64,000 nt of DNA from Pelagibacterium limicola (GTDB taxonomy: Bacteria; Pseudomonadota; Alphaproteobacteria; Rhizobiales; Devosiaceae), in assembly GCF_015694405.1 (NCBI RefSeq), contig NZ_JADQDB010000004.1:248001-312000 (forward strand), written 5' to 3'. A program made the translations under genes and the position numbers. Under the pieces are notes generated by a model. It searched no databases and was not told where the DNA came from. It saw only the letters and a program-made list of their open reading frames with translations. Shown here piece after piece: positions 34,143-42,267 of the stretch (positions within the stretch are counted from its first letter, which is position 1; the number at the start of each line of letters is the position of its first letter).

Positions 34143-35048
34143 ATAGCGCGTCCCGAACACGCCGAAACTGCTTCTTATCCTGCCTGTCGCTTCGAGATAT
34201 TCGAGATGGGATAGCAGCGTCCGCCTTGCGCCGGCGCGCACGCGGGGCGGCACGTCGGGATAAACCCTTTTCGCGAGTTGACCCAGATTCAAGGGGCTCT
34301 GCTCGAGCGCCCCGAGAATTTGCCCGTTCCGCATCTGGCGATGCGCGCGTACGGCCCGCGCCCGCGCGCGACCATCGGCGATTTCGCTCCCATGCGCGGG
34401 GAGATAACGGGTCTGGGGCAGGGCCTCGAGCCTGTCGAGCGAGGTCAGATAGTCCGCAAGGCTGCCGTCCGGCACGGCCACCACAGTCGTGTTCCACGCC
34501 ATCAGATGGTCGCCGACCAGAACGGAATCGGTGTTGTCCAGCGCGAAGGCGAAATGATTGGCGCAGTGGCCCGGCGTCGCGACCGCGACGAGCGGTACCC
34601 CGCCAAAGACCAGCCTTTCCCCGTCCGCAATCTCCCGGTCGGGCACGAGGCTGAAGTCCGATGCATGCGCGAAGGGGTTGCGCTCGAAGGCCTTGAGCGG
34701 CCTTGAAAGCCTGTGCCGTCCGCCAAAGACGAGGGGCGCGCCGGTTACAGCCTTGAGCCGCGGCGCCAGTGCGCAGTGATCCAGATGGGTATGCGTGAGA
34801 ACGATAGCCTCGATCCTGCGTCCCGCGGAAGCCGAGAGAATCGCCATGAGATGCCGGTCGTCGTCTGGCCCGGGATCGACTACGGCCAGGGTTTCATGGC
34901 CGACCAGAAACGTATTCGTGCCGGTATGGGTATAGGGGCTGGCATTGGGCGCCGTCAGCCGCGCAAGCCCGGGAAAAACCGTGACCAACTCGCCCACGCG
35001 GGGGTCGAACCCGTTATCGGCTTCGGGGGATGGAGAGTTGGCGGCCAT
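34128..35048 (-). CDS. MBL-fold metallohydrolase (LACTB2-like)
   Basis: A 306-residue metallo-beta-lactamase-fold enzyme: metal motif VLTHTHLDHCALAPRL, later His in VATPGHCANHFAFAL and VGDHLMAW. The C-terminal winged-helix-like part (REGRILGALEQSPLNLGQL-type) matches LACTB2/ribonuclease-like relatives. NTFLVGHETLAVVDPGP opens the domain. Substrate unknown: thioester, lactone or RNA. Divergent from bioY. Confidence 0.87.
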   Translation of the reverse strand: MAANSPSPEADNGFDPRVGELVTVFPGLARLTAPNASPYTHTGTNTFLVGHETLAVVDPGPDDDRHLMAILSASAGRRIEAIVLTHTHLDHCALAPRLKAVTGAPLVFGGRHRLSRPLKAFERNPFAHASDFSLVPDREIADGERLVFGGVPLVAVATPGHCANHFAFALDNTDSVLVGDHLMAWNTTVVAVPDGSLADYLTSLDRLEALPQTRYLPAHGSEIADGRARARAVRAHRQMRNGQILGALEQSPLNLGQLAKRVYPDVPPRVRAGARRTLLSHLEYLEATGRIRSSFGVFGTRYSLAL

Positions 35049-35112
35049 TGCGCTCGGCAGAATGAATGGTTAGAAGGCGACAATGTCTGGGTTTAACGCA
35101 AAGGACCTCGCG

Positions 35113-35727
35113 ATGGCCATGACTTTCGCCACCCCCAACACGCTTCTTGGCAAGATGCAGCCCAAAGGGCTTGCCGCACGGATCGCTACCACGATTGCGA
35201 TTGCCTTCCTCGGCTCGATCCTCATCACCATTGCCGCCAAGACCAGCGTCCCGACCTGGCCGGTTCCGGTCACGCTTCAATCGATGGCGATCGCCATCAT
35301 CGCTGCGGCGGTCGGTTTCCGGGTGGCTGTCGCTACCGTCTTCCTCTATCTCGCACAGGGCCTGGCGGGCCTGCCGGTCTTTGCCGGCGCTTTCGCCGGT
35401 GTTCCCTATGTGCTGGGCCCCACAGGCGGCTTTCTCATCGGCTTCCTCGTCATGGCGGCAATCATCGGCTTCCTGGCTGACCGCGGCGCAACGCGCAACG
35501 TCTTCTCGAGTTTCGGCGCGATGATGCTGGGCGCCGTGGCGCTGTTCGTCTTTGGCTTTGTCTGGCTTATGGCCATGTCCGGCAATGCAGGCTGGATCGA
35601 TCAGTCCGACGTTGTCGGCTCCGCCTTCCGTGGCGCCGTCCAGCCCTTCATCGTCTGGGACATCCTCAAGATGGCCTTCGCTTCGATGACCGTGGCCGGC
35701 GGCTGGGCGATCGTCCGCCGCTTCTGA
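35113..35727 (+). CDS. bioY: biotin transporter substrate-binding subunit BioY
   Basis: A 204-residue integral membrane protein with ~6 hydrophobic helices: SILITIAAKTSVPTWPVPVT then LQSMAIAIIAAAVGFRVAVA, and YLAQGLAGLPVFAGAFAGVP, GPTGGFLIGFLVMAAIIGFL fit BioY. It is the S component of biotin ECF transport; the A and T subunits (BioM, BioN) are not in the window. Two starts fit: 35113 after AAAGGA (chosen) and 35083 after GAAGG. Confidence 0.92.
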   Translation: MAMTFATPNTLLGKMQPKGLAARIATTIAIAFLGSILITIAAKTSVPTWPVPVTLQSMAIAIIAAAVGFRVAVATVFLYLAQGLAGLPVFAGAFAGVPYVLGPTGGFLIGFLVMAAIIGFLADRGATRNVFSSFGAMMLGAVALFVFGFVWLMAMSGNAGWIDQSDVVGSAFRGAVQPFIVWDILKMAFASMTVAGGWAIVRRF

Positions 35728-35844
35728 CGGCTTTCCGCCAATAGCACTTTCAAGGGCCGGTCCTCTGGATCGGCCCTTTGCTTTGCAACCACGTCAGCAT
35801 TCAGCCCGTTGTCCTTTTGCGTTTGGAAACAACGGAGCCGTGAA

Positions 35845-36015
35845 ATGGAACTCTCTGCAATGCCGTGGTTGTTCGCCGTGTTCGGTGGTGCGGCCATATT
35901 GGGCCTTGCCATAGCTTATGGAGCGCTGAAGTCGAGGAAGGCCAGCCGCCGACAGCGCGAAGCAGCCGAGCAGGGCGCGCGTGATCTTTACCATAAGGAT
36001 CAGAGCAAAAGCTGA
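35845..36015 (+). CDS. small single-pass membrane protein
   Basis: A 56-residue protein: MELSAMPW, one hydrophobic helix (LFAVFGGAAILGLAIAYGAL), then a basic and polar tail (KSRKASRRQREAAEQG). The N-terminus is probably outside and the charged tail in the cytoplasm. No family is recognised. It ends 1 bp before the NADH dehydrogenase gene and is probably co-transcribed. The ATG at 35845 follows GGAGCCG. Confidence 0.65.
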   Translation: MELSAMPWLFAVFGGAAILGLAIAYGALKSRKASRRQREAAEQGARDLYHKDQSKS

Positions 36016-36016
36016 C

Positions 36017-37363
36017 ATGCAGGACCGCGAAGCGAGGGTTGTCATCGTTGGCGCCGGGTTCGGTGGACTAACAGCCGCAAAGACGCTGGCGAAGGCGGGT
36101 GTCCCCTTCGTGCTGATCGATCGGCGCAATCATCACCTGTTTCAGCCTCTGCTCTATCAGGTCGCGACTGCCGCATTGGCGCCGGCCGATATCGCTGTGC
36201 CCATCCGTGCAGTGCTATCGCCGGGGCGGCAGAAATCGCACATCGAAATCCTGATGGACGAAGTCACGGGCATCGACCGCACGGCACGCACCATTTCCAC
36301 CCAGGGCGGCGCAACCATTCCCTTTTCCCATCTCATCCTCGCCACCGGCTCGGATTACGCTTATTTCGGCAATGAGGACCGCTGGGCGCCGCATGCGCCC
36401 GCGCTAAAATCGCTCGACGATGCCCTCAACATACGGCGCCGGGTGTTGCTCGCTTTCGAGCGTGCCGAAACCACGTCCAACGTCGCATTGCGCCAACGGC
36501 TTATGACCTTCGTTGTCATCGGCGGCGGCCCGACCGGTGTGGAAACAGCCGGCGCGCTGGCGGAATTGGCGCGCGCCACGCTGGCGCGGGATTTTTCCAA
36601 TATCGATCCGCGCACGGCGCGGGTGGTGCTGGTGGAAGCCCTCGACACCCTCCTTAATGCCTATCCCCGGCGCCTAGGAGCCTACACCCGCAAGAAGCTG
36701 GAGCAGATGGGCGTCGAGGTCATTACCGGGAGGCCGGTCGAGGACATTACGACCGATGGTGTGCTGCTCGAGGATCGCTCGATCTTGACGGCCAATGTCT
36801 TCTGGTGCGCCGGCGTCAAGGCCACCCCGGTCGGCGAATGGCTGGGTGTCGAGACCGAAAGGAACGGGGCCGTCCGTGTAGGGCCCGATCTGCGGCTGGA
36901 GGACGATCCGCACATTTTCGTCATCGGAGACGCCAGCAGCGTCGACGATGAGTCTGGCGACCCTTTGCCTGCCCTCGCGCCCGTCGCCAAGCAACAAGGC
37001 CGCTACGCCGCCGAGACGATCATCGCCGAAGCCCGCAACCACCCTGCGCCCGACCCCTTCCGCTATCGCGATTGGGGTACGATGGCCACCATCGGACGCG
37101 CGGCCGCGGTGGGTAAGTTCGGCAAGCTCGAAGTCACCGGGTTTCCCGCCTGGTTGCTTTGGGGCGCCGTCCATGTGGCGTATCTGGTGGGCTTCCGTAA
37201 CCGTCTCAGCGTCATGCTCAACTGGCTATGGGCCTGGGTCTCCTACGCCAAGGGCTCGCGGCTTATCACCGGCCCCGACGAGGCAGCAATCGATGCGCTC
37301 GACAGCGGCCGGGCGGTCGAGGCGGAACTGGACAAGACTGTCACGAATCTCGAAGAGAGATGA
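36017..37363 (+). CDS. type II NADH dehydrogenase-like FAD/NAD oxidoreductase
   Basis: A 448-residue flavoprotein: FAD site VVIVGAGFGGLTAAKTLAKA, RNHHLFQPLLYQVATAALAP (typical of Ndh), NADH site FVVIGGGPTGVETAGALAEL, and VIGDASSVDD with FAD contact. A C-terminal amphipathic/hydrophobic stretch (WLLWGAVHVAYLVGFRNR) fits membrane docking. Ndh-2 passes NADH electrons to quinone without pumping. The end overlaps the convergent receiver gene by 23 bp. Confidence 0.9.
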   Translation: MQDREARVVIVGAGFGGLTAAKTLAKAGVPFVLIDRRNHHLFQPLLYQVATAALAPADIAVPIRAVLSPGRQKSHIEILMDEVTGIDRTARTISTQGGATIPFSHLILATGSDYAYFGNEDRWAPHAPALKSLDDALNIRRRVLLAFERAETTSNVALRQRLMTFVVIGGGPTGVETAGALAELARATLARDFSNIDPRTARVVLVEALDTLLNAYPRRLGAYTRKKLEQMGVEVITGRPVEDITTDGVLLEDRSILTANVFWCAGVKATPVGEWLGVETERNGAVRVGPDLRLEDDPHIFVIGDASSVDDESGDPLPALAPVAKQQGRYAAETIIAEARNHPAPDPFRYRDWGTMATIGRAAAVGKFGKLEVTGFPAWLLWGAVHVAYLVGFRNRLSVMLNWLWAWVSYAKGSRLITGPDEAAIDALDSGRAVEAELDKTVTNLEER

Positions 37364-37727
37364 GCGAAGCGCGCTTCAATGCCTCCTCCATGCCCAGCCT
37401 CAGGTCCTCGCTGGTGAAGGGTTTGGCGACGACGGCCGCAAGCTCCCATTCCGCGGGCACCTCCCGCCGCGCGGAGCCCGTCATGAGCACGAATGGTGTT
37501 CCTCGGCTGCGGCAGGCCGCCGCTATCCGCGTATCGTTGAGCGAATCCAGACCAATGTCCAGAATGGCAAGATCAGGTCTAACGGTTTTCAGAAAGTCCA
37601 GAGCGGCGTCCTCGTCGCTCGCAACGCCGTCCACCTCCCAACCGTATTCCCGCACCTCGGTTTCGATCAGTGTGGCAATGAGTGGATCGCTTTCGAGGAT
37701 AATCAGTTTCTTTGAAACGCCGTTCAT
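37341..37727 (-). CDS. single-domain response regulator receiver protein
   Basis: A 128-residue CheY-like receiver: acidic pocket in IILESDPLIATLI, phospho-acceptor Asp in LAILDIGLDSLND, Thr in FVLMTGSA and Lys in AVVAKPFTSEDLRL. There is no output domain, so it acts through protein partners. No kinase gene adjoins. The ATG at 37727 follows GGAGAG. A hairpin with a T-run on the minus strand lies in its upstream region. Confidence 0.88.
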   Translation of the reverse strand: MNGVSKKLIILESDPLIATLIETEVREYGWEVDGVASDEDAALDFLKTVRPDLAILDIGLDSLNDTRIAAACRSRGTPFVLMTGSARREVPAEWELAAVVAKPFTSEDLRLGMEEALKRASLISLRDS

Positions 37728-37762
37728 TATACTCTCCGCCGCAAAGGTCAGAACGGTAGACC

Positions 37763-37810
37763 AAAAAAGGGCGCCTCGGGTCGTTTGTAAGCAAGCGTAC
37801 GAAGCGCCCT
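37763..37810 (-). terminator. minus-strand intrinsic terminator-like hairpin upstream of the receiver gene
   Basis: On the minus strand: AGGGCGC (37810-37804), 29-nt loop with internal complementarity, GCGCCCT (37774-37768), then a T-run (to 37763). It lies 36 bp before the receiver-gene start, so it would end an upstream transcript or attenuate the gene's own. Confidence 0.5.
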
Positions 37811-37904
37811 CCAGCCATCGTTTTGATACAATATCTGGAATCGATTTAGGCGTTGGCGGCGAGACAGATGTCGCGCTCTTGCCCCGATCGCCGCGAGGGG
37901 GCAA

Positions 37905-38618
37905 TTGAGCATTCAGCAGGAATCGATCCGAAACGGGATCCTGGCAGGCATTCCGTCTGCCGATTTCGAGTGTTTGCGAGGTTTTCTGGAGCCGGTGACG
38001 CTCAAGAAAGGTTTCCAGATCGCTCGCGAGGATGAGCGAATCGAATGGGTCTATTTTCCGGAAGCCGGTATCGGTTCGGTGGTCGCCGTCTCGCCTGAAG
38101 GCAAGAGCGTGGAGGCAGGGCTTTTCGGACGGGAAGGCTTCAGCCCGACTGCCGCTCTCATCGGCACCGAGATCAGTACGCATCGAATCATCGCGCAGGC
38201 CCCCGGCGGTGCCCACAGGATGGCCATAACAAAGTTCCGGGACTGCATCGTCCGGTTCCCCTCCATGCGCGATCTGCTCGAGCGCTACATGCACAATATG
38301 TCGACGCAGATGTCGTATACGGCCCTTTCCAACGCGGTTCACGTGATCGACGAGCGGCTCGCGCGATGGCTGCTCATGTGCCACGACAGGTCCGACAGCG
38401 ACGAAATGGCGCTCACGCACGAGTTCCTGGCCCTTATGCTCGCCGTTCGACGGCCGAGTGTCACCACCGCGCTGCATGTGCTCGAGGGGAAGGGGTTCAT
38501 CCGGGCGGAACGTGGCTATGTCACGATCCGCAATCGCGCCGCGCTCGAAGAATTTGCGGCGGATGCCTACGGCAAACCGGAAGAAGAATACCGACGGCTC
38601 ATCGGAAACGGCGTGTAA
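37905..38618 (+). CDS. Crp/Fnr-family transcriptional regulator
   Basis: A 237-residue protein: N-terminal cyclic-nucleotide-type barrel (EPVTLKKGFQIAREDERIEW, FPEAGIGSVVAV, GREGF) and a C-terminal winged helix (LTHEFLALMLAVRRPSVTTA then LHVLEGKGFIRAERG). It lacks the Fnr cysteine set and a clear cAMP site, so the signal is unknown. The only good start is the TTG at 37905 after AGGGGG. Divergent from the receiver gene. Confidence 0.85.
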   Translation: MSIQQESIRNGILAGIPSADFECLRGFLEPVTLKKGFQIAREDERIEWVYFPEAGIGSVVAVSPEGKSVEAGLFGREGFSPTAALIGTEISTHRIIAQAPGGAHRMAITKFRDCIVRFPSMRDLLERYMHNMSTQMSYTALSNAVHVIDERLARWLLMCHDRSDSDEMALTHEFLALMLAVRRPSVTTALHVLEGKGFIRAERGYVTIRNRAALEEFAADAYGKPEEEYRRLIGNGV

Positions 38619-38699
38619 GTTCGCCCTAGTCGGAACCGGGCCGATCCTGACCCGTTTTCCATGGAAATGGCCTTGCTGAGGCCGCCACCAATGGAGGAC

Positions 38700-39050
38700 A
38701 TGATGGAACAGCTTCCCAACAACATCCGTGTCGGCATGGACGTCTTCGATGCCGACAACAGGCACATCGGTTCGGTCGAGGACTTCAAGTTCGGCGAGGC
38801 AGGCGCTGCGCCCACACCACCGCCGAACCAGTACCGCGCCAAAAGCCTCGTTGAAAACATCGCCGAGGCCATCTGGCCCGACGACATGCCCGAGTCCCAT
38901 CGTGCACGGCTCTATCAGGAGGGTTATGTGTTGCTCGATGCCGACGGCATCATGCAATCGGACCGCTACGTGCTGCCAAGTCAGATTGCTTCGGCGTCCG
39001 AGCAAGGGATATTCCTGCGTGTCAGGCGCGACGAACTCGCGAAAGCCTGA
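38700..39050 (+). CDS. PRC-barrel/DUF2171-like protein
   Basis: A 116-residue protein: IRVGMDVFDADNRHIGSVED is the barrel-like start, followed by a Pro-rich loop (GAAPTPPPNQY), a helical middle and YVLLDADGIMQSDRYVLPSQ. It resembles DUF2171/PRC-barrel stress-related proteins; function unknown. The start is fixed by GGAGG before tandem ATGs at 38700/38703. A strong intrinsic terminator follows. Confidence 0.65.
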   Translation: MMEQLPNNIRVGMDVFDADNRHIGSVEDFKFGEAGAAPTPPPNQYRAKSLVENIAEAIWPDDMPESHRARLYQEGYVLLDADGIMQSDRYVLPSQIASASEQGIFLRVRRDELAKA

Positions 39051-39070
39051 TCCTGCCCCCGAAAACTGAA

Positions 39071-39106
39071 CAGCCCGGCCCATCGGATGGATGGGCCGGG
39101 CTGTTT
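39071..39106. terminator. strong intrinsic terminator, usable from both strands
   Basis: Perfect 14-bp arms (39071-39084 and 39090-39103, starting CAGCCCGG) with a 5-nt loop, followed by TTTATT on the plus strand and by TTCAGTTTT on the minus strand. It ends the DUF2171-like transcript and probably the tRNA-Pro transcript. Confidence 0.88.
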
Positions 39107-39108
39107 AT

Positions 39109-39185
39109 TGGTCGGAGTAGGGTGATTCGAACACCCGACCCCCTCGTCCCGAACGAGGTGCGCTACCAGGCTGCGCTATACTCCG
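39109..39185 (-). tRNA. tRNA-Pro (anticodon CGG)
   Basis: Minus strand: acceptor CGGAGTA/TACTCCG, D arm GCGC/GCGC, anticodon stem CCTCG/CGAGG with loop TTCGGGA (anticodon CGG), T arm GGGTG/CACCC with TTCGAAT, discriminator A and encoded CCA. All arms pair perfectly. It reads the CCG codon. Confidence 0.95.
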
Positions 39186-39302
39186 GCAATGTCGGGCGAA
39201 AAGGCCCGAGGTGAGGGCTATATATAGCGGGAACTGGACCGGTTCAAGCCCGTTCGGCGCAGTTGCGGACGCCAGACAAACAGTGTAGGAACCAACCCGC
39301 TT

Positions 39303-39377
39303 TGGGGCGTCGCCAAGTGGTAAGGCATCGGTTTTTGGTACCGACATTCGCAGGTTCGAATCCTGCCGCCCCAGCCA
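39303..39377 (+). tRNA. tRNA-Gln (anticodon TTG)
   Basis: Acceptor TGGGGCG/CGCCCCA, D arm GCC/GGC, anticodon stem TCGGT/ACCGA with loop TTTTGGT (anticodon TTG), T arm GCAGG/CCTGC with TTCGAAT, discriminator G and encoded CCA. The DNA after its 3' end is less GC-rich and holds gene remnants, as often seen where elements integrate at a tRNA. Confidence 0.95.
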
Positions 39378-39589
39378 GCTTTCCCTGAATCAACGGATCG
39401 CGTTCGCAGGTCGGGCAGGACGCCTGGATCGGGAACCGACTGCCGTATTGCGGTGGGAAGGGACAATCCGCCTCTAGTTAGTTTGGGGGATAGCTACCGT
39501 TTCTATCCTATCGCTTCTCGAAGACGACGAAACTCCAACGCACCTCCACAATCAAACTCGGGCAGCTATTCGCCGTCGGGGCTCGAGCA

Positions 39590-39805
39590 CTAGCCTTTGA
39601 TGTAGAAAAGCACTTCCACCTGAGTTTGCAATACTTTGGCGATTTTCAGGGCCAAAAGAGTGGAAGGGATGAAAACACCGTTCTCCACGGTGTTGATGGT
39701 CTTTCGAGAGACCCCTACCGCAGCGGCCAGTTCAGCTTGTGTCAAATCGAGTTGAACCCGGTGGAGCTTGAGATTGTTGAGCAGTTGCTCACTTTCCGGC
39801 GCCAT
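39590..39805 (-). CDS. XRE-family helix-turn-helix regulator
   Basis: A 71-residue stand-alone Cro/CI-type regulator: RVQLDLTQAELAAAVGVSRK then TINTVENGVFIPSTLLALKI, like the small regulators paired with membrane proteins. Its start overlaps the end of the frameshifted membrane gene by 17 bp, so both share a promoter. The ATG at 39805 is preferred; upstream residues are a shadow. It probably controls the promoter at 40243-40285. Confidence 0.88.
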   Translation of the reverse strand: MAPESEQLLNNLKLHRVQLDLTQAELAAAVGVSRKTINTVENGVFIPSTLLALKIAKVLQTQVEVLFYIKG

Positions 39806-40215
39806 CGAAGCGCTCCATAATAGCAAAGGTTAGCATCGGGACAGCTGCACCAGTCACCAGAATTGCGCGCGCCATATCTGCCGGATCGATCTGATCATTG
39901 CTGGTAAACACCAGTGCTAGGCCGGCGCAGAACATGGCGCCCCAATAGCCCATCACCAGGGCACGACGACGGTTGTACCGGGTCAATTCGTCTTCAAGTT
40001 GCTGACGAATGAGCCGCTCGGCAGGCTTTAGAAGAAGCAACAACAGCGACGCGGCCCACATGACAATGAGAACGGGGGGGCAGAAAGGCTGCCCAACCTT
40101 CAGCAAAGCTCTCACGGAACACGGTGATCTCGGTAGCTTGCCAGGCAAGAAGCGTGATCGCATTGGAAATCAGCAAAATACTCCGACGGCGAGAATAGCT
40201 TTCAACAGTGTGCAT
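39789..40215 (-). pseudogene. small membrane protein gene with a frameshift at a 7-G run
   Basis: Two overlapping frames form one protein if one base is lost or gained at the G run 40074-40080. The first part (MHTVESYSRRRSILLISNAI, TLLAWQATEITVFRES, EGWAAFLPP) continues in the other frame as VLIVMWAASLLLLLLKPAER, EDELTRYNRRRALVMGYWGA, MFCAGLALVFTS, with ~4 membrane segments in total. The joined length would be ~141 residues. GGAG before ATG 40215 supports the start. It may be a sequencing error, decay or a slippery switch. The XRE gene follows. Confidence 0.7.
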
Positions 40216-40242
40216 GGAGCGCTCTCCTTTTGGGGCATTATT

Positions 40243-40285
40243 GATGTAACTTAAGGGTGACATATAGAGAAGTCAAGGTTACATC
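40243..40285 (-). promoter_or_regulatory. inverted repeat around the membrane protein / XRE promoter
   Basis: Perfect 8-bp arms GATGTAAC (40243-40250) and GTTACATC (40278-40285), 27 bp apart. On the minus strand TTGACT then 17 bp then TAAGTT lies between and into the arms. Position, 28 bp upstream of the ATG at 40215, fits autoregulation by the XRE protein. Confidence 0.65.
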
Positions 40286-40412
40286 TGACATTGTGAGATC
40301 GCAGGGGAGCCAAGCTTCTGGTGGACGCCGCCGGGCCGGCTGCAATTAGGTTCGGCCGCGCCGATGGCAAACGTCTGAAACGGGTTCGAAGCGGGCATCC
40401 GTTCAAGTTTAT

Positions 40413-40558
40413 TCAGCTCGGCCAAAGGGTGAGCTCAATTACATCCGGCTCGACCGGCACGCTATCGTCCCGGCTGCCTTGGAACTCCTTCCACTGAAGG
40501 CGAACCGCTGCCCTTTCGGCTTCAAGAATAAACAAGCGACCGGCCGGCAGGGGATGCG
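40413..40558 (-). pseudogene. possible 3' remnant of an unrecognised gene
   Basis: On the minus strand a sensible coding tail of ~48 codons runs from the antiporter junction to a stop at 40413 (PHPLPAGRLFILEAERAAVR, LQWKEFQGSRDD, PDVIELTLWPS). It has good codon use, a mixed composition and no start, and its upstream side is replaced by the antiporter remnant. No family is recognised. Confidence 0.35.
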
Positions 40559-41224
40559 GGATTGACGGTGGCGCAAATCTCAGAGTTTTCTTTGATATTC
40601 ATGGCAATGGGGCTCACGCTCGGCCACGTTACCGAAGACGCGTTGGGGTTGGTAACGTTGGTTGGCCTCGTGACCATTACTGTGTCCGTTTACATGATCA
40701 CGTGGTCGCATCGGCTCTATCAGATTTTTGAGCCATATCTCGGCATCTTCGAACGAAGGACGCCCTATCGCGAAACCGACGACGAGGGCGTATCCAAGAC
40801 CAAACACGACTTCGTTGTGTTTGGATTAGGCAGATACGGTAGCCGTATTGGGCTTCGTCTGAATGAGTTGGGGTTTCAACCGCTGGGGGTGGACTTCGAT
40901 CCTGAGGCGGTCGCTGCCTGGCGTCGACTAGGCCTCGATGCTGAGTATGGTGACGCGACCGATCCTGAGTTCCTGGCGCATCTGGATCTCCAGCAAGTTC
41001 GAGCCGTTGTCAGCGCGGTGCCCCGGGAACGCGGCGCCCTTACGGAGGCCGATCCCCAACTGGCTCTGCTACATGGACTGACGTCGTCAGGGTATAAGGG
41101 AAAGATCTTCCTTTCGGTGCAGACAATGGCCGACACCGAGGATCTGATCAGTCGAGGCGCGAGCGTTATCCTGCACCCCTTTGATGACGCTGCGGACTAC
41201 GCTGTCAGGCAGTTGGTATCTTGA
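40559..41224 (+). pseudogene. 3' fragment of a KefB-type cation:proton antiporter (CPA2)
   Basis: Reads GLTVAQISEFSLIFMAMGLT, the last part of the CPA2 membrane domain, then GLVTLVGLVTITVSVYMITW, a linker and a TrkA-N/RCK domain (DFVVFGLGRYGSRIGLRLNE, DATDPEFLAHLDLQQVRAVV). Family proteins have ~350 more N-terminal residues; here homology stops abruptly at ~40558 and upstream DNA has no membrane-coding frame. The only start is a TTG at 40562 within the former membrane helix. Probably a non-functional remnant, though a soluble RCK product is conceivable. Confidence 0.75.
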
Positions 41225-41367
41225 TGACCCTTAGACGCAGCAAGCCCTCTGAATCTTCAGCTTTTGCTTCGTCGGCCTTTCGGCTGCATTCGATCGCTGG
41301 GGCGTCGGCATTCGAACTTCCAAAATCTGCAGCCAGAATGTTTGGCTGCGATAACATTGTTCGACTT

Positions 41368-42060
41368 TCATTCGCTGTGTATCTGGCTGAGCTTCGCGAG
41401 GTAATCCCGCAACAACCTTGCCCGTCGGGGACGGAAACTGGTGCCGAGGCTTGCAAGGCTCTCGATCCGGTCGACCCTAAACATTCGGAAGTCATCACGC
41501 AGGCAACACCAGGCTAGAACAGTCAGGACGTGATCGCTATACATGATAGCAAGGGGGCGAATGATGCGCTGGCTGGCGGTGCCCGCTTGATCGCGATAGC
41601 CGATTTCGATCTCCAGTTCCTCCCAGCACGCCTTCCGTATCGCTTGCAGATGCGCAAGCGGGCCGTAGCGACCCGCAGGCCGATAGACGTGGGATATTGA
41701 GTGCAGCAACTGCTGCTCGCGATCATCCGGCAGGGTTGCGGCAACTTTGGCGAGCACAGATTTGGCGGCACGCGCCAAGTCCGGATCGCCCATCTGGCGC
41801 ACTTCGCCTAACCCCAAGGTAATCGCTTCGATTTCCAGGCGATCGAATGTTTGCGGGGGCAGCGCATAGTCCTCGATCAATCGATAGCCATAGCCGCGTT
41901 CTCCCTCAATCTGGGCGCCCGACAGCCGCAACAGTTCGATATCGCGGTAGATCGACCTTACCGACACGCCGCGTTCGACCGCCAGCCGTTCCGCCGTGAT
42001 GGGGGGCGCCATGACGCGCATGAGCTGTAAAAGGCGCAGCAATCTATCAGGTCCGCTCAT
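41368..42060 (-). CDS. YafY-type HTH/WYL-domain regulator
   Basis: A 230-residue protein: DeoR-like winged helix at the N-terminus (LLQLMRVMAPPITAERLAVE, RGVSVRSIYRDIELLRLSGA, IEGERGYGYRLI) and a WYL effector domain (EIEIGYRDQAGTASQRIIRP then LAIMYSDHVLTVLAWCCLRD). WYL regulators sense nucleic acid or small ligands. It is divergent from the DUF1761 gene 207 bp away, which it may control. Start ATG 42060. Confidence 0.88.
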   Translation of the reverse strand: MSGPDRLLRLLQLMRVMAPPITAERLAVERGVSVRSIYRDIELLRLSGAQIEGERGYGYRLIEDYALPPQTFDRLEIEAITLGLGEVRQMGDPDLARAAKSVLAKVAATLPDDREQQLLHSISHVYRPAGRYGPLAHLQAIRKACWEELEIEIGYRDQAGTASQRIIRPLAIMYSDHVLTVLAWCCLRDDFRMFRVDRIESLASLGTSFRPRRARLLRDYLAKLSQIHSE

Positions 42061-42267
42061 CGTCCAACTGCCGTGAAGTGTCAGTTGGATACTACTATAC
42101 CCGATCTGTCTATTTCACATAGCCAGAGGGCGAGACAGAGATCAGCCAAACCGTCGCACACGCCAACTTCCAGGGTCGGAGCGCCCCGAGCTCCGCCCTT
42201 CTCACACAGCAGTGCCAGAGACGCTCATTGAGCTCACCGCGATAACAACCAAACAAGAGAATGAATC

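Noticed and set aside
37728-37740. TATAAT just before the receiver-gene ATG as a promoter -10
   Set aside because: It lies between the ribosome site and the start codon, too close for a promoter of that gene.
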